Origin: Pyricularia pennisetigena
Lineage: Eukaryota > Ascomycota > Sordariomycetes > Magnaporthales > Pyriculariaceae
Length of the DNA stretch: 64,000 bases
Direction: 5' to 3'
Assembly: GCF_004337985.1 (NCBI RefSeq)
Contig: NC_043742.1
Span: 7,130,641 to 7,194,640 of the forward strand
Part shown: positions 22,804 through 35,248 of the stretch, one piece after another
Numbering within the stretch: the stretch's first letter is position 1
Layout: each line of letters begins with the position of its first letter
Made by a program: the position numbers and the translations under genes
Notes under the pieces: generated by a model
Database searches by the model: none
The model's input: only the letters and a program-made list of their open reading frames with translations
What the model was told of the DNA's origin: nothing

Positions 22804-23389
22804 GCCGTGGTCCGGTTTACCTCTGATGATGTATGACTTTACGAGATAGTGATACAATATTGATTCCGCGAGACCTTCACTGTGCCACTTCTGTACTTTG
22901 TGGTCTCAAGGTACGCAGGTTTGGAATCCCATTGAGTTGTTCTATAAACAAGAATTTGAGGTACAGATAACGGCCACTGTTTTCCGTTTCACAATAGCCA
23001 ACGTCTAAACATTTTGCGACTTAGGAGAAACACTGGGTGGACCAATCTCTTAAGATGTATTGTGTGCATAATGATATTGCAAAAACAGAAAATAGATACA
23101 ACTGAGGATAATGATATCCATTAGGCCGTGCAAACCCCCAACTCCGGTATTGAGTAGCCGTTAAACAGCCCAACGCCAAATCACAACGCCTTGAAAAGAC
23201 CTGAACGCCTGGAAAAACAATTTCCCCCTCGTGGATCTTACGATTATATCTACAGGGTATTGTGATGCTACTTGAGAGCCGAAACCTTCCAGGCTCCTCT
23301 CGGATTTCAACCCCTCTCAATTCCTCTAGGACGCGTCCCAGTCATGGGCAAAAAAAGAAGGGGAAAAAAAAACGATCTATCCAAGCCTC
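22804..23389. other. Convergent intergenic region
   Basis: About 590 bp between the 3' ends of TFIIIA (+) and the ZIP transporter gene (-). No gene or notable repeat apart from purine runs at 23350-23372. Confidence 0.6.
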
Positions 23390-25201
23390 TCAGTCGTAAA
23401 TGGAACTGCTAAAGCCCAGAAGTATGATGCCGATAAACGCAAATGCGATACTGAGGTTTCGACTATGGTTGAGACTCAAGCTCTCTACGAAGAGTTGCAA
23501 GGCAACACTGGTCATGATGCCGGCAGTGATGGCGTAGATGGCGCCATATGCTTTGTGGTCGACCTCAACATGAGCACGGCGCGCGACTTTGAACCAAAGC
23601 CATGCAAGAGCCGCGCCAGCAGGTTGGCTTAGTCCTCCGAGTAACGACGACCAAGCAATCGCCTTGAGCCTGCTTCCTAGGGCCATGTACAGAGGCAGGG
23701 CCATTGAGAAACCTTCGGCAATGTTGTGAACAAACAGAGCCATGAAAACGTTGAAGCCCAGGGCCGGACTTGCCATGTTGGTGGCATATGTGATGAAGCC
23801 CTCGGGAAACTTGTGCAGGGCGATCGCAATTACTGTCTGCAGACCAATCGACAAAAATGCGTTTGTTGGCACATGATGGTGGTGTTGAGCCTCGAGATCA
23901 TCATTTGCAAGAGTGTCGTGGGTGTGGTCGTCGTCGTCCTCGACACCCTCTTGATCATGAGAATGATTGTTGTGGTCGTGCCCGTGCCCGTGCCCGTGTC
24001 CGTGACCGTGGCTGTGATGGTGGTGGTCGTCCCCCTCCGACGGGGCGTACGAAAACTCGCGCGACTGTGCCCGACTGATGCGGTACGCTGGATTTTGGAA
24101 GCTACCATCAATGGCTTCCTCGGATACCTCGGTGTAGACAGGACCTGAAGAAATACGGGTTGTCGCACGTGAGAGTGAAGTGCGGGCATTCATGTGTTTA
24201 AAACACTCTTGGCCACAAGGATCAGTGTAGCCAAAGCAGGGGCCGAGCTCGTCACAGTTGGCTTTCGTATCTTTGACAAATGATAAAACACGGTCTTTGA
24301 CCTGAAGCATCGATGGCCTTCTGGTCGCCAGAGAGCCAGCGTCCGCTTGAGGGCGCAGAGTGTGCAATTGACCATGAGAATGCACACGGGACACAGTACT
24401 CTCATCTCCGTCTTGCTGAAAATCGCCATCGGGAGCATGTGGTTTAGGGACCTGTGAAGGGAGGAGAGGTGTTGATTCTGTCGCGGCACCGTTATGCTGT
24501 ATTGTAGCAGTTCTTTTGGGTGACATGGCAGACCGGGCCTTAGAAACGCTCCGGGAAAGAGGCCTGGAATGGGGCCTCGTGGGGATTCCTTGATCAACCT
24601 GATCGTTCACCGGGCCGTGGCCGTGAGTGTGGTCACAATCCACAACGTGTGACGGCATCAACCTATGCATAAGCCTTGAAATGACTTGAATGCCCATAAA
24701 ACCCACGACGAAGAAGGTCATCATGAGGAGACCCGCAGACATTTCTCTATATTCGGATAATAGGAACTCCTTTTTCGCCTCCGGAAGCATATTTGCCAAG
24801 GCCGAGTAGATCTTTTGGCAGCCGGTTGATGTCAGCGACTTTGGTAACAATGCGAAATCCCAAGTCCGACGAAACCAAATTTGACTTACCATGACGCCAA
24901 AGCTCAGGCTTAGTGATGAAGCGAGGAAGGCATTACTATCCTCGATTCTGAAAGTTTTACTCCTCGTAAAGCGGCGTACAAATATATCGACACAGATGAA
25001 AGAGGCGCCCGAAATGCAAGCTATGAGCAAAATCCAAGCGTCAACATCTTGTCTCTATGGTTCAATCAAAAGTGTTTTTCACAGTGGAAGATGAGACAAG
25101 AGCGTACCAATACCGCTCACTATACACATGATCCAGCCACGGGTGCCATCATGATCGCTGATCGGCGCGGAAGGACGTATAGAAGGCTCGGTTGACAGCA
25201 T
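23390..25201 (-). CDS. ZRT3: ZIP-family zinc transporter, vacuolar Zrt3-like
   Basis: Three exons on the minus strand, 25201-25108, 25047-24890 and 24811-23390, encode 557 residues. The N-terminal third has three hydrophobic segments including SLSFGVM-IYSALANMLP, the join made by the second splice. A long polar loop follows with His clusters (CDHTHGHG; HHHHSHGHGHGH). The C-terminal half bears the two ZIP metal-site helices IALHKFPEGF and FVHNIAEGF, then three more membrane segments. Family knowledge: Zrt3-type ZIPs release stored zinc from the vacuole to the cytosol, and His-rich loops sense or bind metal. The Zrt3 assignment rests on length, loop size and residue pattern; other ZIP subfamilies are possible. 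Confidence 0.88.
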
Positions 25202-27293
25202 ATTCGCGGAGTCTTGATGTAGATGCCAGACACCAGAGCTCGTCAAGGAGCACCTGGCTGGCTGTTTACTGCCCGAGATGCAATCGAGGTACGGCTGCGT
25301 AGCTGCAGTCTGCGATCTTGGTTATGGCAAAGAGCAGCCGATGGAGGCCCTGGTCGCTGATGTTTTCGTGCCGTGACTAGGACAGGTATACTTCGTGTAG
25401 CACTCTTTTTTTTCGTATGCAATACGCGTGAGACCGCAAGCGCTTGTGAAGGTAAAGCAGTTGTGGGCTAAGGTGAAAGGAGCCTTGCTTTGTTGAGATT
25501 GGTGGTATCGCAGATGCAGAGCGGCAACATGAGGATGTCAGTCAGGGTCAGGACAGTAACGCGGTTGAATTGCTTCACTGAACGAAGTCAAGGTGATTAA
25601 TAGCAGGAGTAGAGTCTCGCAAGTCTTGAAATCGAGCTGTTCGTTCCAACGGTGGTGAGGGCGAGAAGATATCGTTGACTGCAAAATGTAAGATGTCAGG
25701 GACCCTGATGCCAAGGGCGATGTCCCAAGTAAGAACCGGTTTGGCCAACCCACCAAGCCCACCTCTAGATGGAAACACACGGTACATCGAAGTGGGGCGC
25801 GTGCAGCAGGGGTAGGCTGATCGATCAGGGATAAGCTTCGCAGCATTCGACGACGTGGATTGCGGTGCTGGCTCCAATGAGAGAGTGCTAGGTNNNNNNN
25901 NNNNNNNNNNNNNNNNNNNNNNNNNNNNNNNNNNNNNNNNNNNNNNNNNNNNNNNNNNNNNNNNNNNNNNNNNNNNNNNNNNNNNNNNNNNNNNNNNNNN
26001 NNNNNNNNNNNNNNNNNNNNNNNNNNNNNNNGTTTCTTCTCTCTTTTCTAATCGTCACGTATGACCAAATAAATAACAATCCTCAGAGGCATCACAAGAC
26101 CTTGTAGTCCGCTAAGTTCTCGAGCAAGACATGGCCAAAATAGAAGATGGTTAGTAATCCGGCTGGTCTTCATCAGCAGCTGTTTATGGTCAAGGGATTC
26201 TGCTGGGCTATTACCTAGATTAAAGCTACCTCAATCCTCCCTCCTATGATGACCAATCCATTGAGAATTACCATTGCTGTAACAAATATAGTAGCTCTCT
26301 TCTCTGTAGAATGCGGATGACCCCTGCAGTAGATCGGCAAATGATTTGCAAATTTGCACCGCAAGCCATCTACTATACAGGACTAGGTCTAGAAATCGGT
26401 ACTTACAAATGCTAGCTCGACACACCTTGTTGGTCCAGCCGAAACCCATCAAGGTATCCGAGACCGGGAACCCGTTGTTCGCTGCATGATCATCTGTGAT
26501 GACACCGCCTTCCTGCTAGCCATCAAGGTGCACAACTCACTCCGCCATTCTCTCTGACCAGCCTTGTCTGCGTCCCCGCCCTGGAGGTGGGGCCGCTGAT
26601 TGAGGATAATTTAATTGGGGAGAGTAAAATGCCGACGAGGTCGACGGTCTGGCACCAAACTACCCAACTAACTAAAGTACATATATATCAAAGAGTCACC
26701 GAGGTGTTAAGAGTGTTATCGTATGCTCGATTCCCAGAGAATTCAGGTAGAAGGAGTGGAATGGCAGTTTGTGAAGTCAGCAAGCGAACAAACTGATAAT
26801 GATACATGGTGCAGGTAGGTATCCGTATTTTTAGTGCTTAACCAACCACGAAACGGATCCCTTAGAAATACTATTCATTCATTGGCTGGCCAGTATTTAG
26901 TTTGTCTCCACTCGCATGCCACCCGTGGCGCGGGCCAGGCGGCCAGCAAAGAAAAGAAAAAAAAATCGAGAAAGAACCGTAACGTCAAAGTGCGTTGAGG
27001 ATTGGGAAAGTCAAGGTAACTTGGGTACCTCTTTACCTATCACACCTATCCAAGGGACGGGAATTTCGATGGCAAGATAAAAAAAAAAAAATCAAGTTCG
27101 GGTGTGGAAGACCTTGTCGAACAACAACACCGCAATATCTCTATATTCACACACGTTGTGATTTCAAGTACACACGCGGCCTTTGCGCCAGCAGCGCCAG
27201 CAACCGCAGAAGTTGACTTGATCACGACCTTAGTGGAACGTGCTTGCTCTCGGCTAGAACCTCGACGCGGCGTCCTGGCTGTACAGCAACATA
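25202..27293. other. Gene-free block containing an assembly gap
   Basis: About 2.1 kb between the ZIP start (-) and NUC1 (+), so both promoters lie here. A run of 138 N (25894-26031) breaks it. Sequence right of the gap looks A/T-richer than the genes and has short frames (for example 26231-26452 minus) that I cannot match to any domain. It may include an eroded repeat. No gene supported. Confidence 0.5.
25894..26031. other. Assembly gap (138 N)
   Basis: Undetermined bases; content and true length unknown. Confidence 0.99.
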
Positions 27294-28295
27294 ATGTCGA
27301 CCACATTTGGAAAGGCCACCATCGCCGCCATTGGTGTTTTCACCGGTGCAGCTGCCACGTTTAGCTTCATCTCTGGTGATAAAGCTGCCACACCTGCTGT
27401 AGCCGATATTACCTCGAAACCCGGAGAGTCCCATAAACTGCCAACAACAGGTAATGCGGGCGGCCCTCCCGTGCCCTCTACACCCGTCGACCCGGCAGGC
27501 CTCTTCAAGTACGGCTTTCCAGGCCCAGTCGCCGATCTGGCAGCACGCCAGGCTTTCATATCCAACTATGACCGCCGGTTACGCAATCCGCACTGGGTTG
27601 CCGAGCATATCACCCCGGAGTCGCTTGCCAAACGCGACGGCGATCGCAAGAACTCGGCCTTCCTCGAAGACGCCAGCATCCCCGACAAGTTCCGCGCCAA
27701 ACTGAAGGACTACTTCCGCTCCGGCTTTGACAGAGGTCACCAGGTGCCCGCCGCCGACTGCAAGTGGTCGCAGACAGCCATGGATGAGACGTTCTTTCTC
27801 AGCAACATGTGCCCTCAGGTTGGCGACGGGTTCAACCGGGACTACTGGGCCCATTTTGAGGATTTCTGCCGCCGTCTGACGACCAGATACCCAAGTGTGC
27901 GCATCGTCACAGGTCCGCTGTACTTGCCCAAGCGCGACCCGGCCGACGGCAAGTGGTATGTCAAGTATGAGGTTATCGGCAACCCACCAAACGTCGCAGT
28001 CCCGACGCATTTTTACAAGGTCATATTCGCCGAGGACGGTCGGGAAGGCGGCAATGTCGCCTTGGGCGCATTTGTGCTCCCCAATGCCCAGATTCCAAAC
28101 GACAAGCCGCTGACCGACTTCGAGGTGCCCCTCGAGGCTGTGGAACGTGCCTCGGGGCTCGAGTTTGCAGAAAAGCTGCCCGTAGCAAGGCGCAGGAGGC
28201 TATGTGCCGATGCAAACTGCGCCCTTATCATCAAGGATTATGCCGAGAGGCAAAAGGCCTTTACCAAAGGCGCTCTTCCACAGAAGAGTCCGTGA
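27294..28295 (+). CDS. NUC1: Mitochondrial DNA/RNA endonuclease (endonuclease G, NUC1)
   Basis: Single exon, 333 residues from ATG 27294. A hydrophobic N-terminal segment (~8-27, ATIAAIGVFTGAAATFSF) fits mitochondrial import and inner-membrane anchoring. The beta-beta-alpha metal nuclease signature DRGHQVPAAD (146-155) supplies the catalytic His149. NMCPQVGDGFNRDYW (171-185) supplies the metal-binding Asn. Family role: non-specific mitochondrial nuclease involved in mtDNA turnover, recombination and cell death. The length is close to yeast Nuc1. Confidence 0.95.
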   Translation: MSTTFGKATIAAIGVFTGAAATFSFISGDKAATPAVADITSKPGESHKLPTTGNAGGPPVPSTPVDPAGLFKYGFPGPVADLAARQAFISNYDRRLRNPHWVAEHITPESLAKRDGDRKNSAFLEDASIPDKFRAKLKDYFRSGFDRGHQVPAADCKWSQTAMDETFFLSNMCPQVGDGFNRDYWAHFEDFCRRLTTRYPSVRIVTGPLYLPKRDPADGKWYVKYEVIGNPPNVAVPTHFYKVIFAEDGREGGNVALGAFVLPNAQIPNDKPLTDFEVPLEAVERASGLEFAEKLPVARRRRLCADANCALIIKDYAERQKAFTKGALPQKSP

Positions 28296-28900
28296 TGAGC
28301 GTGGCCCACATCTTTACTTTTTATTCGTCTGTTTGTATAGACGATTCCGACTCCTGGGGCATATCTGCCTTGTCACTTTTTAAGTCTGTATAACATTTGT
28401 GCTCTGGAAAGGCGTGTACTACATGTTACATATACGAATTAGAGTCTCGTTTGGAGGGTGCGTATCGAGCTGGTTTGGTCTTTGAATCAACTTTATTATT
28501 ATTTTGTTTGCCGGTTCTGCTTCCCAGCCGTCATGGGGCTCTTTTGGGCAGAGCTTCAGCTCTCTTTAGTATGCTGAGATTCAGGAACGCAGGCGACTGG
28601 ACACTGTGCTTACGGACTGCCTGACGTGTTGCTATCTGTTGTTCCATGCTTCCCTGCTTTTCCTTGGTCCCTTTATCATCTAACCGGGTGCTCCTTGGAG
28701 ATCAAATCCAATTTGTTACGCCAAACCCATTACATATATGAGTAGAATTGTGCCGAAGCCTGCCGAAATCGGAGACCATGCACCCTTTTTTATATCTTAT
28801 TTTAAACGGGATAGGCGCCGGTGAATCGGGTTTCAAAATAATTACAAATAGGAGTACATGCTGAACGGACACAAGACAGGGCCAGAAAGATGCAAACACA
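28296..28900. other. Convergent intergenic region
   Basis: About 600 bp between the 3' ends of NUC1 (+) and PFS2 (-). Nothing beyond presumed 3' UTRs. Confidence 0.6.
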
Positions 28901-31282
28901 TTACCGCGCTCTTGTGTAATGTCCCCTTGACTGTTCAGCACGCAAACTATCCTCCTGCGAGGGTAGCGGCGCGCGTCCCCTCCTGCTCAAATCGGAAGCA
29001 TCGCCTCCCATGCCGGTAGGTGGAGCAGAAGCCCCGATGCCCGGAGAGAATGCCATACCGGGAACTGGGGGCGGCGCCATCCCTGCAAAACCAGGCGGGG
29101 GTGGGAATGGCAGGCCAGCACCATTCGGCAGAGGTGGAGGCAGCATTCCCGGAGGAATCATCCCTGGCTGGGGAACAGGTAAACCGGCCTTCTGCATCAT
29201 CTCGGCAATTTTGGCAAAGTCCATCGGATTGTTCGGATCGGGTAGCGGGAGAGGCTGCCCGTCTGGTCCCAAAGGTAAGGGGAAGGGTAACGGCGGAGGT
29301 GGTGGTACAGCGCCCGAAGACGGTGGCACCCCGGTCAGGCCTGGCACAGAGACTTTGCCACCTGGCGCAGTAACACCATTTGCGTTGAGGCTAAGACCAG
29401 GAAGGATAGGCAAACCTCCGGCTGTGGCGGCTAGTCCTGGCAACGTGGGCACACCGTTGCCACCCACGGGGGCCTTCTGGTCGACGAGTCCGTTCAGCTC
29501 GTCTTGCATCTCCTGCTCCTCTTCCTCCTGTCGCTGACGGCGATGGCCTCGCCTGTCGTATGTACCACGAGCCTCAGCGGCGGCCTCGCCTATGTGGTAG
29601 CGGTCGTTGAGCACCTCGTCATCGTCGCCCGGCCTGGCGCGGGTCCAGAAGCGTGTTATGCGGTCATTGGAGCCCGAGGCTAGGATGTGCCCCAGGGGGT
29701 GCCAGTCTAGCGACCAGATGCCAAAATCGTGGGCAAAGGGCAGCTTATGCGCGGGAAATATGACCTGTGCGGGGGCCTCGGCAGGGTCCGAGCTGTCGTA
29801 AGGGGCAATTGTTTGCTGCCTCCCATCAGGTGTATTGGGTTCGTCAAGTATGTAATGGCACATTGATCCCTCAGACCCGCCGGTGCTCAGCATGTTGGGG
29901 TGAACGGGGTGCCATGTCAGCGTGGTGATATCCTTCTCGTGCCCACGGAGGAGGCAGATGTCGCGCATCATGCGGAGGTCAAACACACGAGCTGTTTGGT
30001 CGCGTGCCGAGGTTGCGAGGCACATGCCGCGGACCTTTTCAAAGACGGTCTTGGTGATGGTGTTTTTATGGCCACGCAGGGTTGTGAGACAGCGCCCTGT
30101 TCGGGGGTCCCACAACTTGACAAGATGGTCTTTGGAACCGGAGACTATCAAACCTTTGGTGGGATGCCAGTCGCAAGCTTTGGTTTCCCAGTGGTGACCG
30201 CTCAGGGTTGCCTCGCGGGTCGCACCGGCAAAGTCATAAACCTTCAGGGCGGCATCGTCGGTTGCCACAACGAACTTGGAGTCATTGGGGGAGAAGGCAA
30301 TGTCGCGCACCGTATCCTTGGAGTCTCGGATGGTCTCGACGTTGTTGAAGTTGGGTTGCCAATAGTGTATGATGCCATCGTGATCGCCCGACAGAAGCCA
30401 CTCGTCTCTGTGGGAGTATGCCAGAGCCCTGATGGCGGACTCGTGTGCCTGCATGATGGTTTCAAAGTTGAAGCCTGTCCCATTCCAGAGCGTAAACTCA
30501 CCGCCACTAGAGGCCGTCAAGAGCCGGCGCCCCTCGGGCGTCCATTTGACGACGTTGATAGGATGTTTGACCTTGTTGAGGGACGAGTGAAGATGTCGCA
30601 CAGGTATTGTGTCGGCGGCGTTGTTTGGCCTGGCATGCGGTGGGAGCATCTAAGGTCCGCTGGCTATCAGTACAAGCACACCACATAGGATCTTTGCAAG
30701 CCCTATCGAGCTGGTCGAGCAGAGTACGACGTACATCGACGATATAGCTGGGGCTTGGTCTCTCGACCTCGCCATGATATGAGCCCCTATATCTCGGCTC
30801 GCGATGGCGCATCCAGTGTACCAGAGTAGACGAGTAGTCGGTTACGGGCCCTGTTTAGCGGTTAGCATCCAAAATTTGTGACCGTGGGTGGTTTTAATTG
30901 CCAGGCTGCAAAATATCATGGACAACAACGATAGACACGAATGATAATTGAATGAGGGTGCAGTAGTCCGTCCAGTCCAGTAGTACTGCCGATTATGTAT
31001 AACCAAGCGTTCCCGACGCAAACATGCTACAGCGAATGAATGGGAACTGGAAAAGCCGGTAAACGATATATGAAACGTCGGGACAATGTGCCATGACTGC
31101 GACTGCGGGATTCTCTCAATGCCACTATGTTGCGGAAAAAGTGGCAGCAAGCAAGTGAGATTTGACAACTCACTTCGTCCTCTGGCACGCATGGGCACCC
31201 CATCGGCTCCACCGGCGGCGCCGCCGCCAAAGTCACGGTCAACTCCGGCGCTGCCTCCTCCGCCTCTCGGCTCGTAAGCCAT
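28901..31282 (-). CDS. PFS2: Polyadenylation factor subunit 2 (WD40; WDR33 homologue)
   Basis: Three exons on the minus strand, 31282-31174, 30850-30735 and 30649-28901, encode 657 residues. A Gly-rich start is followed by the conserved entry segment [23 protein letters not shown] / PSYIVDMLPP, both parts recovered only by splicing. A seven-bladed WD40 propeller follows (~100-400), with repeats such as [25 protein letters not shown] and [25 protein letters not shown]. The last ~200 residues are Pro/Gly-rich ([12 protein letters not shown] and similar). Role: scaffold of cleavage and polyadenylation factor that contacts the AAUAAA-like signal of pre-mRNA in the nucleus. The first intron (31173-30851) is unusually long for this window. 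Confidence 0.93.
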
Positions 31283-32556
31283 GGCAGTGACCCGATTTTC
31301 CCGCTCACTGCCCGATTTGTTTGGCAAGGGTTCACACCGCCGAGGAGAGTACCCTTCCTCCTAATTGTTGTCTCGGCCCCTCGGAAACAAGGACAGCGGC
31401 GCGTTGGAGAAACACAATGCCGAGCCGTACGAGTTGACAAGATTCCAGCTTGACTGCGTGCTGAAAATTGTAATCAAGGTTGCCGCGCGAAGAAGTTTAA
31501 CGTATCTCTGGTTCATTTCACCTTCACTGTTGGTCGGTTTGAAACTTTTCCCCAGCTCTGGATATATTCGTCAATCACCGCCATAAATTCGACTTTACAA
31601 TGCGGAAGCCCAAACGTTGTGGTTGGCTGGTTGCTGACACGTCCAAGGCTACCTTTGGGGTATGTCAGACGCGTCCATTCAAATTATTCGACCTTGCAAT
31701 CGTGACTCCACACGAATTTGTTTAGCACCTGGGGATGCCATATCACGTGATTTATTTGAGCCCACCGATAAATATTCAATTGGTGGCCTCGATTGATTGG
31801 TGCCCATCTATTTTTACTTGGTCTTAACCGGTTTAAAATCGTTTCACATGCGCACTAACGTTGTTGCCTTGTTGGAAGGTGTACTGTAATACAAGCTGGA
31901 TGAATTTAATAGGAGAAGTCTTTTTTTTTTATGTCCTGTTCCGTATTCTTGGGCAAGCTCAACTTGGATCATGCTATTGCACAAGGTTGACAAGATATAG
32001 CTTTTCGTCACACTGCATTACGCATGTTGCTTCTTCTGGCTGCTAATTACCGAGTGCTGGCGCCGAGCAAGTACGATCCAACGAAATTCCTAGCGCTTCC
32101 TTATCCATTATGGAGCAATTAGTGGCAAGTGGCGCCAGGGAGACTCGTAAACTGTGAAAATCGTAAACCTTGGCTAAAAGCCTCAGCCCTTGCGCATAAG
32201 GACTGCGAAGCTATCCGTAAATATACCATTGCTCCCTGAGGTTCAGTAACTTGGCTAGTTGGCAAACAAGGGAGATTTGACATGATCATGATCAAGGAAG
32301 AAAAACACAGAGAAGGGGGGCCGGCAGAAACACAAAGAGAAACCAAAGAATAAACAATCAAAGCAAAGGCCCCCGGTGTGCTGTACATTGTGGCTTTCAA
32401 GCTCTTGGACCGCACTGCCTATCCGTAGACAGGTGGCTTGAAGTCAACTAACACGTGCCAAGGCCGTAGACAAAACCGAGTACGGATAGCAATTCTCAAA
32501 GGTGGATTAGATACGTACCTAGCCAGGTACTTACCTACACAGGCAGGTATGCAAGT

Positions 32557-32592
<36 letters not shown>

Positions 32593-33125
32593 GATCAGAT
32601 CAATTCGTCCATCGCTCTTGACACACTTCCATAGCACGCCAAAGCCCTCGAGGTAGGTATGAACTCGGTACGAATACAGTGCATCTAGGTGGGGTTCTTG
32701 TTCCAGTCTTGAGCTGTCACTCCCAATTGAACAACAGCTTGCACACTCACCCCATCAATGCATCAATCAATGATCCATGCCAGTTGGCCGAAGTGGGTAG
32801 GATTGCCCCTGGACGTATCGAATGCTATTTTTGCTTGGATGCGAACAACTAAACTAGACCTAATAGCACCGGTGTCGCTAGGCTTTTTTTTTATTTTTGT
32901 TTTTTTTGATACCATTATTTTATTTTATCTTGCTTATGCAACACCACCTTGGTACCACCCATCATCCTTGAACACCCTCCTCCCCTTTATCGTCGTCCCA
33001 CTTCGGGATATGTTGCCGTTTCCTCATCTTGCGTCAAAGAAAAATTAAAGGCTCTCCTGCGTCACTGTCTGAATTGTATGGATTTTACGCCCTCTATGAG
33101 CCTAACACTCTGAAATTACTGAATC
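31283..33125. other. Divergent intergenic region
   Basis: About 1.8 kb between PFS2 (-) and the DGAT1-type gene (+). It contains TACCTAGCCAGGTACTTACC at 32516-32535, the adenine run at 32559-32591, GAGGTAGGTA near 32650 and pyrimidine tracts near 32885-32905. An ATG-started frame at 32758-33048 upstream of the next gene could be a uORF, but it shows no protein-like signature. Confidence 0.5.
32559..32591. repeat. Poly-A tract (33 nt)
   Basis: Uninterrupted adenines, upstream of the DGAT1-type gene. The count may be inexact because homopolymers assemble poorly. Confidence 0.9.
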
Positions 33126-34941
33126 ATGGCAGCGGCGACAGCCACAGGCCTGGATTTGTCGGCACAAGAAGGTGCGCAGCAGCGGCGATCAACAACCGCT
33201 GACCAGAGCGCCGATGATGATGTAACCACCAAGGCCGATGGGCCGGCGGCGGCCCCGTCGTCGAACGGAACGACAACAAACACCAACGGCACCAGCAATG
33301 GAAACATTGACGACGATGAGCAGACCAAGGCCCTGCGCAAGGCATTTACGAGGAAATACCGCCATGTCGCGGCGTTGCACTCCCAAGCACGCCCGTCGAC
33401 TCTAAGTCACGACTCGGAAGCATCGCCCAGCTTTGTTGGCTTCCGTAATCTCATGGTCATTGTCCTCGGTATAAGGAATTGCCCTTTCCAGATTTTCCGA
33501 GCTCCTGAAAGTCCGTCCCTGAGCTGACTTTGCCTTCTTGTCTATCCGCATCTGCACAGTGGTGGGAAACCTGCGATTGATGATTGAAAACATACAGAAA
33601 TATGGTGTTTTGATCTGCATTCGCTGTCACGACTACAGGAAGCAAGATATCCTCTTGGGCCTTCTGCTCTACCTGGCAATCCCTTGTCACTTGTTTGTCG
33701 CCTATCTGATAGAGCTTCTCGCCGCCCGGCAGGCCAGGAACTCGCGAGGGTACTTCAACGGTGGCCGCACTAGTTCCTCGCGCGACGGAAGCACGAGCCC
33801 TACTGAGGATGAGTCCCGCCGCTTCGTCTCGACTTGGAAGCTGATTGCCTTGGTCCACGGTATCAACGTGAATTGTGCTCTCCTCATCACCACCTACACG
33901 GTGTACTTCCACATCCACCATCCCCTTATCGGCACTCTGACCGAGATGCATGCTGTAATCGTCTGGCTCAAGACGGCATCTTATGCATTCACCAACCGCG
34001 ACCTGCGGCACGCCTACCTGCATCCCGTCAAAGGCGAGCTAGATGCCCTGCCCGAGCTGTACAAGCAGTGTCCCTACCCAAACAACATCACGATGAAGAA
34101 CCTCTGTTACTTTTGGTGGGCCCCCACCCTCATCTACCAGCCTGTCTACCCACGCAGCGGTCGTATCCGCTGGGTTTTCTTTTTCAAGCGTGTCGCCGAG
34201 GTCTTCTGTCTCAGCGTGTGCATCTGGTTCTTGAGTGCACAGTACGCCACTCCTGTACTGGTCAACTCCCTCGACAAGATCGCATCGCTTGACATGCCGG
34301 CCATACTAGAGCGTCTTCTTAAGCTGTCCACAATCTCGCTGGCCATCTGGCTAGCCGGCTTCTTCGCTCTCTTCCAGTCCTTCCTCAACGCGCTGGCCGA
34401 AATCACCAGGTTCGGTGACAGATCCTTTTATGAGGCTTGGTGGAACTCGGAGTCATTGGGCGTCTACTGGCGCACATGGAACAAACCGGTCTACCAATAC
34501 TTCAAGCGTCATGTCTACTCGCCCATGCTTGGCCGCGGGTGGGCTCCCAGGACGGCGAGTGCCTCTGTGTTCTTGATCTCTGCAGTCTTGCATGAGATCC
34601 TTGTGGGTGTGCCTACCCACAACATCATTGGTGAGTCTCTTGTACAACAAGACTATATACAGTCTATCAAGTAGGCCCACGGTGCAGACGCTGACAAGTG
34701 GGGAACAGGTGTGGCCTTTATGGGCATGTTTCTGCAGGTGCCACTCATAATATTAACGGCTCCTCTTGAGAAGCGAAAGTCACCTACCGGCAAGCTGATC
34801 GGGAACAGCATCTTCTGGGTGTCGTTCACAATTTTCGGCCAGCCACTTGCGGCTCTTATGTACTTTTACGCGTGGCAGGCCAAGTATGGCAGCGTCAGTA
34901 GGATGGGCTACGCTACTGGCAAGGCAGCGCTCACAAACTAG
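33126..34941 (+). CDS. DGAT1: Acyl-CoA:diacylglycerol acyltransferase, DGAT1 type (MBOAT family)
   Basis: Three exons, 33126-33468, 33560-34630 and 34709-34941, encode 548 residues. A ~105-residue Ala/Asn/Thr/Asp-rich cytosolic leader precedes eight to nine membrane segments. Diagnostic motifs: NITMKNLCYFWWAPTLIYQ, FYEAWWN (~404-410, the FYxxWWN acyl-CoA motif) and the MBOAT catalytic His459 in SAVLHEILV. GQPLAALMYFY lies near the end. The enzyme makes triacylglycerol from diacylglycerol and acyl-CoA in the ER. Sterol acyltransferases share the FYxDWWN motif, but the NITMKN block and C-terminus fit DGAT1 better. Confidence 0.92.
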
Positions 34942-35248
34942 CCGGAAAATTTGGGGCATGCGGCTCCTGGTACAAGACCTTACGCGTGTCGTATTGGTTT
35001 TCTTGTCAATCATTCTATGTGGATAATATTTTTGACGGTTTTCCTAGTGCAATGTCGACGCCCTCTCCTTGTCGCCATTGACCTTCGAAAGGCTAGCGTT
35101 TGTTGTCCGATGTGGCTTTTGTCCTTCTTAACATTTTGGGGTATACAGAAAATAGGACATGCAACCGTAACAATATAGCGCCATAAATATCCTATTTTTT
35201 TCCATATCGAAAAGCGGTCACGTAATATCCCCAGTGTTTACATGCCTA
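34942..35248. other. Convergent intergenic region
   Basis: About 300 bp between the DGAT1-type gene (+) and the acidic orphan (-). No feature seen. Confidence 0.6.

Noticed and set aside
26231..26452. 73-codon minus-strand frame right of the N gap, considered as a transposon remnant
   Set aside because: I could not match it to any reverse transcriptase, integrase or transposase motif.
29900..30688. 262-codon open frame antisense to PFS2
   Set aside because: It mirrors WD40 coding sequence; no domain, no splicing logic, and the sense strand is clearly coding.
32758..33048. 96-codon ATG frame upstream of the DGAT1-type gene
   Set aside because: Phe/Leu/Pro-rich from pyrimidine tracts typical of promoters; at most a uORF, not supported as a protein gene.
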